This document shows positions 20,964-24,446 of a stretch of DNA of 24,446 nt, one piece after another. Source of the stretch: Mycobacterium sp. (lineage in GTDB: Bacteria; Actinomycetota; Actinomycetes; Mycobacteriales; Mycobacteriaceae); assembly GCA_028706695.1 (NCBI GenBank), contig JAQTVU010000005.1, forward strand, positions 1 through 24,446, in the 5' to 3' direction. A program made the position numbers and the translations under genes. The notes under the pieces are model-generated. The model saw nothing but the letters and a program-made list of their open reading frames with translations, did not search any database and was not told the DNA's origin. Position 1 is the first letter of the stretch. Each line of letters begins with the position of its first letter.

Positions 20964-21698
20964 ATGGCGTCTCGTTTTTCAATTATGTGGGGCGGCGCGT
21001 GGTTTGCGCTGCTGGCAGCCTTCTCCGTCGCCTTCACCACCCCCGCGGCGGCCTCTCCCCCGCTCCCCGCATCGCCGGCAATCACTCCCGGCGCGGGCAT
21101 CGCAACCTACAGCGGCGCAAGTGACGATACGGAAACTTGCACCGCTGGATGGCTGGCGCACACGCGAGACGGACACCCCGTGATGTTCACCGCAGGCCAT
21201 TGCACCCACGGCGGTTTACAGGTCTCCATGAAGTGGACCGCAACAAACCACTACGAGAAGATCGGCACGTTCGTTCAATCCGTCGACCAAGGCAATGTCG
21301 GCGACGACGCCGATTTTGGCGTCGTGGCGCTCGACAGCCAAATCCCGCGAGACGCGCGCGTCCTGGATCGTCGACCGATCGACGGCACCACTGCCGCAGT
21401 CAACGAGGGCGACGAGCTATGTAAGTACGGCGTCACTACTGGACGTACCTGCGGCCACGTCCTCGCGGCCCCCACCGCGAGCAAGGTGCGGTTCGACGCG
21501 CCGAGCGATTCAGGCGACTCCGGCGGACCGGTCTACTTGATCCGACCCAACGGCGATGCGGTGGCGGTCGGCATCACGATCCGCGGCAACCAAGACCACA
21601 CAATCGCTGAGTTGGTCACGCCTTGGCTGGACAAGTTCGGCCTCACTCTAGATGTCACGCCCGGCGGTACGACCGAGGGCGTGCGGTACGGGCACTGA
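20964..21698 (+). CDS. Exported trypsin-like serine protease
   Basis: The 244-aa product has an N-terminal signal peptide (hydrophobic WFALLAAFSVAFTTPAAAS, cleavage near residue 30). The chymotrypsin-fold triad is clear: His79 in FTAGHC, Asp117 in DADFGVV and Ser186 in GDSGGPV. Cys59-Cys80 and Cys153-Cys163 could form disulfides. It lacks an inhibitory pro-domain of the usual size, so it may be active on export. It differs from the ESX mycosins, which are subtilisin-like. The position opposite the EspK-like gene hints at a role near secretion substrates, but that is inference. Confidence 0.9.
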   Translation: MASRFSIMWGGAWFALLAAFSVAFTTPAAASPPLPASPAITPGAGIATYSGASDDTETCTAGWLAHTRDGHPVMFTAGHCTHGGLQVSMKWTATNHYEKIGTFVQSVDQGNVGDDADFGVVALDSQIPRDARVLDRRPIDGTTAAVNEGDELCKYGVTTGRTCGHVLAAPTASKVRFDAPSDSGDSGGPVYLIRPNGDAVAVGITIRGNQDHTIAELVTPWLDKFGLTLDVTPGGTTEGVRYGH

Positions 21699-21710
21699 GC
21701 GCGAGGCGTT

Positions 21711-21947
21711 TCAGTCGAGGGACCCCGGACAGGACGCGGCGCTGTTATGCCGGATAGTCGGAATCAGCTCGGAATCCGAGATTGAGGCTTTGATACAGCC
21801 GCGTCGCCCTTCGGAGCGCAGGAGTTGTTCTTCGAGCGGATCATCGCCACCAGCCAGAAAAGTAACTCCTAGACCGGGCGACCGGGCACTTTGTGCGCCT
21901 TGCCAAAGACGCACGCCCCGAGCTCCGGATGGCGATAACTGCTGCAT
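21711..21947 (-). CDS. Hypothetical protein, 78 aa
   Basis: ATG behind AGAGAGGG. The product MQQLSPSGARGVRLWQGAQS continues with GVTFLAGGDDPLEEQLLRSE and ends near the convergent protease stop (12 bp gap). The same frame is open upstream back to the TAA of the zinc-ribbon gene and reads protein-like (LLAIPQLLVRIEERGPT), so this may be the C-terminal part of a once-longer protein. No family recognised. Confidence 0.5.
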   Translation of the reverse strand: MQQLSPSGARGVRLWQGAQSARSPGLGVTFLAGGDDPLEEQLLRSEGRRGCIKASISDSELIPTIRHNSAASCPGSLD

Positions 21948-22045
21948 CGTTGGCCCTCTCTCTCCTCAATCCTGACGAGCAACTGCGGGATTGCCAGCAG
22001 CTGGCCTCGCTCACCACCGTGGCGGCAGTGGCGGTCGATGTCTTG

Positions 22046-22093
22046 TTATGTGATCCGTTGGCAATCAACTTATGTGATCCGTTGGCAATCAAC
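22046..22093. repeat. Exact 24-bp tandem duplication
   Basis: Two identical 24-bp units lie end to end, each beginning TTATGTGATCC and ending GGCAATCAAC. On the minus strand each unit encodes VDCQRIT plus a TAA stop, in frame with the 22070 gene, so the gene has a duplicated C-terminus and stop. A replication-slippage event is the simplest origin. Confidence 0.95.
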
Positions 22094-22414
22094 GCATTCC
22101 CAGCCGTGTTCTTCACGGGTGCGTGTGCGTCGCTGTTCACACATCCAGCACCGCTGGTTGGCTTTGCGCTCCTTACCGGCGTCTGTGTCGGTCCGCGACG
22201 CTGCGGGGCCATCCGGCTCCTCGGGGGCCGTCGCGGAGGCGGCTTCGACCGCGGGGAGGGGTGTGGTTTCCCGCAACATCGGACCGAACGCGGTCCAGCA
22301 GCAGGGGCAGGGTTGGCCGGGCGTGTCGACAGCGTGACCGCAGCCCGGCAAACAACAGCCCGGTGCGCTGGGGTCACTGCGGTGCCCGCAGCTCGTCTCG
22401 GCGGCGGTACTCAT
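22070..22414 (-). CDS. Double zinc-ribbon protein, 114 aa
   Basis: The ATG overlaps the upstream stop (ATGA). Two Cys-rich ends flank a disordered centre: an N-terminal cluster (CGHRSDPSAPGCCLPGCGHA, CPCCW) and a C-terminal cluster (CWMCEQRRTRTREEHGWECV, then DC). These look like two treble-clef or zinc-ribbon units, common in actinobacterial plasmid and phage proteins that bind nucleic acid or act as adaptors. The end of the gene coincides with a 24-bp tandem duplication that repeats the last seven codons and the stop. Confidence 0.65.
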   Translation of the reverse strand: MSTAAETSCGHRSDPSAPGCCLPGCGHAVDTPGQPCPCCWTAFGPMLRETTPLPAVEAASATAPEEPDGPAASRTDTDAGKERKANQRCWMCEQRRTRTREEHGWECVDCQRIT

Positions 22415-22584
22415 CGCCACGGCCCGCGGAGCCGGCCGCCCCTGTCCTGCGGAAGGCCGACAAGGCCTAACCCACCGACCTGGCGGGTGATGAGGGCTCG
22501 AGCACCCGCGGTCCGGGATCGCGCTCGCGCACCGCCACCGCCGCCAGGAGGCGCGTCGGCCCGGGGCGCTTCATCGCTCATCAT
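22411..22584 (-). CDS. Small Gly/Arg-rich protein, 57 aa
   Basis: ATG overlaps the upstream TGA (TGATG) and its own stop overlaps the next ATG, so it is linked on both sides. GGGAG lies eight bases upstream. The product MMSDEAPRADAPPGGGGGAR then SRTAGARALITRQVGGLGLV is low-complexity with a basic C-terminus. The overlaps are better evidence than the sequence itself. Confidence 0.4.
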   Translation of the reverse strand: MMSDEAPRADAPPGGGGGARARSRTAGARALITRQVGGLGLVGLPQDRGGRLRGPWR

Positions 22585-22748
22585 CACTGCGCTCCCGCCG
22601 GCCGGGCCGTGGCGCTCAGCGCGTGCTCGAGCTGAGCTACCTCGCCGGTGAGGCGGTCGATGACGACGTGGCGTTCGGCGATCTGCACATAAACGACGTC
22701 GGCGTCGGCCAGATCGATGTCGTCGAAATCAAGGAACACGAATCCCAC
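22584..22748 (-). CDS. Small acidic coiled protein, 54 aa
   Basis: A GTG frame encoding MGFVFLDFDDIDLADADVVY, then VQIAERHVVIDRLTGEVAQL and EHALSATARPAGAQ: an acidic strand followed by a leucine-type helix with coiled-coil periodicity. The frame is open for many codons upstream (GPCHGAFLAKRICTVPVGFV) without a start, so the gene may have lost its 5' end where the helicase remnant now lies. It overlaps that remnant by 20 bp. Confidence 0.45.
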   Translation of the reverse strand: MGFVFLDFDDIDLADADVVYVQIAERHVVIDRLTGEVAQLEHALSATARPAGAQ

Positions 22749-23052
22749 TGGTACGGTGCAGATCCGCTTCGCGAGGAATGCGCCGTGGCACGGTCCGCTG
22801 GTCGTCGCCCTGCGTCGCTGGTTGTCGGTTAGGTATCGACCGCGGCCGCGCGGGTGGGCGGCGGTTCACGTACTTGTCGATCCACGCCAGGCCGGCCCGG
22901 TCCAGCTGCCGCCGAGCCCGCGTGACGGCGACATAGGCCAGCATCGCATCCGTTGCCGGGATAGAGTTGCTCTCCAGCGGTTCAGCGAAGTCGTCAGCGA
23001 CGAGCACCGAATCCCATTCTCGCCCTTTAGATTTGTGCACAGTGCTGATCAC
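22729..23052 (-). pseudogene. Truncated UvrD/Rep-type helicase, C-terminal piece
   Basis: The N-terminal 50 residues are the end of a superfamily 1 helicase: ISTVHKSKGREWDSVLVADD matches the motif that precedes strand transfer, and LAYVAVTRARRQLDRAGLAW matches motif VI with its conserved Arg. Everything upstream (Walker A, motifs Ia-IV) is missing, and no such sequence is present elsewhere in the window. The frame begins at a GTG overlapping the stop of the gene before it, so it may still be translated as a fragment. The last 50 residues (after DKYVNRRPPA) look like non-native read-out. Confidence 0.75.
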
Positions 23053-23261
23053 GGTGTCACTGCGGGGACGAGCGCATCGACCGCGGCGATGACCGCCTCC
23101 GCGCCGTGGGCGTCGATGAGGTCCAAGAACGGCTTCAAGCCGCGGCCAGCTTGATCGCTTTCGACGTAGTCCTGCAACGCGTAAGCCTCGTCGAACACAG
23201 CCCGCTCGGCCGGGTCAAGTTCGGCGAGGGCCTGCTTACGCCGAGTCGCGTAGTCGCTCAT
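23049..23261 (-). CDS. Small helical protein, 70 aa
   Basis: ATG behind AAGGAG at nine bases. MSDYATRRKQALAELDPAER continues AVFDEAYALQDYVESDQAGR and ends with a helix plus DALVPAVTP. It is helical, acidic and lies directly behind the XRE regulator (43 bp), the usual place for a small partner of such regulators (for example an antitoxin-like or adaptor protein). Its stop overlaps the helicase remnant. Family not recognised. Confidence 0.65.
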   Translation of the reverse strand: MSDYATRRKQALAELDPAERAVFDEAYALQDYVESDQAGRGLKPFLDLIDAHGAEAVIAAVDALVPAVTP

Positions 23262-23304
23262 CGGTTCACTCCTTGCGTTGGCGCTGGCGTAGCGGGCTTC
23301 GCTC

Positions 23305-23799
23305 TCAGGGTGCGGTGTCGCCCGGCGTGGGTTTGTCCGCTTTCCTTTGCCTGGGTTCGCTGTCGCGGTCGCGCGCCAGGGTGACGCGTAGTTCGCTGAG
23401 GCGTACTTTCAGCGCGTCAAGTTGGGTGAGTGTGTGTCCGACTTGGGTGAGTGTTTCGTCGGCGTAGGTCTGGTCGTCGACGAAGTAGCTGGCGGGGACG
23501 GCGAAGAAGCGTGCGAGGGCTTCGATGAGGTCGAGGCGGGGTATGGCGCTTCCTTCGACGAGGCGGTAGACGGAGCTGCGGCTCATCGCGAGGTCGGGTT
23601 CGTTTTCGATGATTTTGTAGAGGGCGTCGGGCGTGAGTGGTTGTCCGGTGTCGGGGTCTCCGAAGTCTTGCATGAGGGCGCGGAGCCTGGCGCTGAAGCG
23701 GCGGCCGGTTGGAGTCACTTCGGCCACTCGGCCCCCTTGGTCTGCTCGGCGTTGGGTTTGGACGGGTTGGGGCAGCTTAACAAGCGTCTCGTTTTTCAT
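23305..23799 (-). CDS. EspR-like XRE-family DNA-binding protein
   Basis: A 164-aa protein with an N-terminal HTH (RFSARLRALMQDFGDPDTGQ; LYKIIENEPDLAMSRSSVYR; LIEALARFFAVPASYFVDDQ), the same layout as EspR and related mycobacterial XRE proteins: RF...L...G...T, then SxxYxL..G....P....I.ALA.FF.V...YF.DD. The C-terminal half is a helix (TLTQLDALKVRLSELRVTLA) for dimerisation. EspR itself controls ESX-1 genes. It diverges from the PE gene. The start overlaps one of three direct repeats, so autoregulation is likely. Confidence 0.8.
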   Translation of the reverse strand: MKNETLVKLPQPVQTQRRADQGGRVAEVTPTGRRFSARLRALMQDFGDPDTGQPLTPDALYKIIENEPDLAMSRSSVYRLVEGSAIPRLDLIEALARFFAVPASYFVDDQTYADETLTQVGHTLTQLDALKVRLSELRVTLARDRDSEPRQRKADKPTPGDTAP

Positions 23800-23846
23800 T
23801 TAATAGCGTCTCTTTTTTTGCGCCAATTGGCGTCTCTTTTTTTGCG
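23784..23846. repeat. Three direct repeats at the start of the XRE gene
   Basis: GCGTCTCTTTTTTTGCG occurs exactly at 23806-23822 and 23830-23846 (24-bp period). A degenerate third copy, GCGTCTCGTTTTTC, lies at 23784-23797, inside the first codons of the XRE gene, 22 bp away. Two-turn spacing suits side-by-side dimers of a regulator. An iteron-like role cannot be excluded. Confidence 0.75.
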
Positions 23847-23900
23847 TTAACTTTGGGCGATCTATCGGCCACGTTCTGGGCGTTTTGACGGCGTGTTGCG

Positions 23901-24039
23901 CGCAGAAATATTGTGCCGATAATGGCCCGTCCCCTAATTTGGATGTTATATCCCAGTCGTGGGATTGATGCCACTGACCTGGACCGTGTCGATGTCACAG
24001 AGGACAGCGCCGCGGGTTCCACGTCCCAATATTTCTGCG
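23901..24039. promoter_or_regulatory. PE gene leader with widely spaced 13-bp inverted repeats
   Basis: CGCAGAAATATTG (23901-23913) and CAATATTTCTGCG (24027-24039) are perfect reverse complements 113 bp apart, the second just upstream of the PE ribosome site. Between them lies a 16-bp inverted repeat ATCCCA-GTCG-TGGGAT (23950-23965). Either operator pairs for a looping regulator or a long-range RNA stem is possible. No open reading frame is needed to explain this 250-bp stretch. Confidence 0.65.
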
Positions 24040-24052
24040 GGAGGAACCTCCG

Positions 24053-24446
24053 ATGTCGTTTTTGAACGTAGTGCCCGAGGAGTTGACATCGGCGGCCGCC
24101 GACCTCTCCTCAATCGGCTCATATATCAGTAATGCCAACCTTGCCGCGGCGGGCGCGACGACGTCCCTTTTGGGCCCCGGCGGCGACGAAGTCTCGACCG
24201 CCGTCGCCAGTCTCTTCAGCGAGCACGGGCAGGTGTTTCAGGGGCTGGTCAACGAGGCGCAGGCCTTCCAGCAACAGTTCGTCAGCCTGCTGACGGTAGG
24301 CAGCGGCGGCTACCTCAGCGCCGAAGCCGCCAATGTCTCTCCGCTACAGAGCCTGGAGAGCGTGTTCGCGGCCGGCTCCTCCCTGCAGACGCTTGATAGC
24401 GTGCTGGCTGACGCTCCCCAGTCGACACTTCTGTCGGTGGAAAACC
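24053..24446 (+). CDS. PE-family protein, 3' end outside window
   Basis: MSFLNVVPEELTSAAADLSS, then IGSYISNANLAAAGATTSLL and PGGDEVSTAVASLFSEHGQV are diagnostic of the mycobacterial PE domain (about residues 1-95). The Pro-Glu pair sits at 8-9 and GSYISNAN, DEVS and AEAAN are in the expected places. PE proteins are secreted by ESX systems, usually with a PPE partner; YxxxD/E follows the two-helix domain (YLSAE). After residue 95 the sequence is Ser/Leu-rich and runs off the edge, so PE-only, PE-PGRS or another type cannot be told. GGGAGG precedes the ATG. Confidence 0.93.
   Translation, partial: MSFLNVVPEELTSAAADLSSIGSYISNANLAAAGATTSLLGPGGDEVSTAVASLFSEHGQVFQGLVNEAQAFQQQFVSLLTVGSGGYLSAEAANVSPLQSLESVFAAGSSLQTLDSVLADAPQSTLLSVEN

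Noticed and set aside
21841..22377. 178-codon minus-strand frame across the 24-bp duplication, reading NALIANGSHKLIANGSHN
   Set aside because: The peptide repeat is just the DNA duplication read in another frame; the zinc-ribbon frame has organised Cys pairs and coupled starts.
21893..22651. 252-codon plus-strand frame
   Set aside because: Overlaps three minus-strand genes; the first part looks hydrophobic but the rest is Arg/Pro-rich and no ribosome site precedes it.
23784..23846. Direct repeats as plasmid replication iterons
   Set aside because: Only two exact copies plus one partial, located at the start of an XRE regulator gene and with no Rep gene in the window; a regulator operator is the simpler reading.

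Overview
The window reads as accessory DNA from a mycobacterium, most likely a slow grower. The direct evidence is a PE-family gene entering at the right edge, a large protein resembling the type VII (ESX) secretion-associated EspK family, a DUF732 exported protein, high GC, frequent GTG starts and several apparently leaderless promoters. No rRNA, tRNA, CRISPR array, complete transposase, integrase or recognisable replication gene was seen. A large plasmid or an integrated mobile element fits best; the sequence alone does not decide between them.

Layout. (1) 1-1833: a minus-strand run of small uncharacterised genes, several with stop/start overlaps. (2) 2101-5121: a tandem-domain SseB-like gene converging on, and overlapping by 105 bp, a HerA/DUF87-type ATPase with two C-terminal winged-helix repeats; then a DUF732 secreted protein. 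(3) 5227-5807: a decayed partial copy of a gene found intact at 11124, and an excisionase/AlpA-like DNA-binding gene with its own TTACAAT operator cluster. (4) 5952-11091: a phage- or plasmid-like series of small plus-strand genes, many joined by GTGA or ATGA overlaps, including an ASCH-domain gene that appears frameshifted from a zinc-ribbon tail, interrupted by a divergent small regulator with two 14-bp palindromic operators. (5) 11124-12176: a 350-aa gene with a C-terminal module that I believe recurs in actinobacterial phage and plasmid proteins.

(6) 12173-17705: a toxin-antitoxin or defence-like island. It holds a winged-helix/nucleotidyltransferase fusion, a 398-aa HTH protein with an operator-like inverted repeat at its start, a small membrane-anchored protein, a three-gene module (HTH protein, 113-aa unknown, DUF6036-type nucleotidyltransferase) and a VapBC pair. 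The last two units diverge from a 77-bp region with two different long perfect inverted repeats, each overlapping a -10 element and each feeding a leaderless GTG start. This is the best candidate for an undescribed two-module system.

(7) 17764-24446: an ESX-flavoured region. The EspK-like gene diverges from an exported trypsin-like serine protease. A minus-strand operon follows, headed by an EspR-like XRE regulator and containing zinc-ribbon proteins, a truncated UvrD-type helicase and an exact 24-bp tandem duplication that repeats a stop codon. The PE gene diverges from the XRE regulator; its leader holds widely spaced 13-bp inverted repeats and the regulator start carries three direct repeats.

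Product assignments come from reading motifs, not from database searches. Many small genes are hypothetical.
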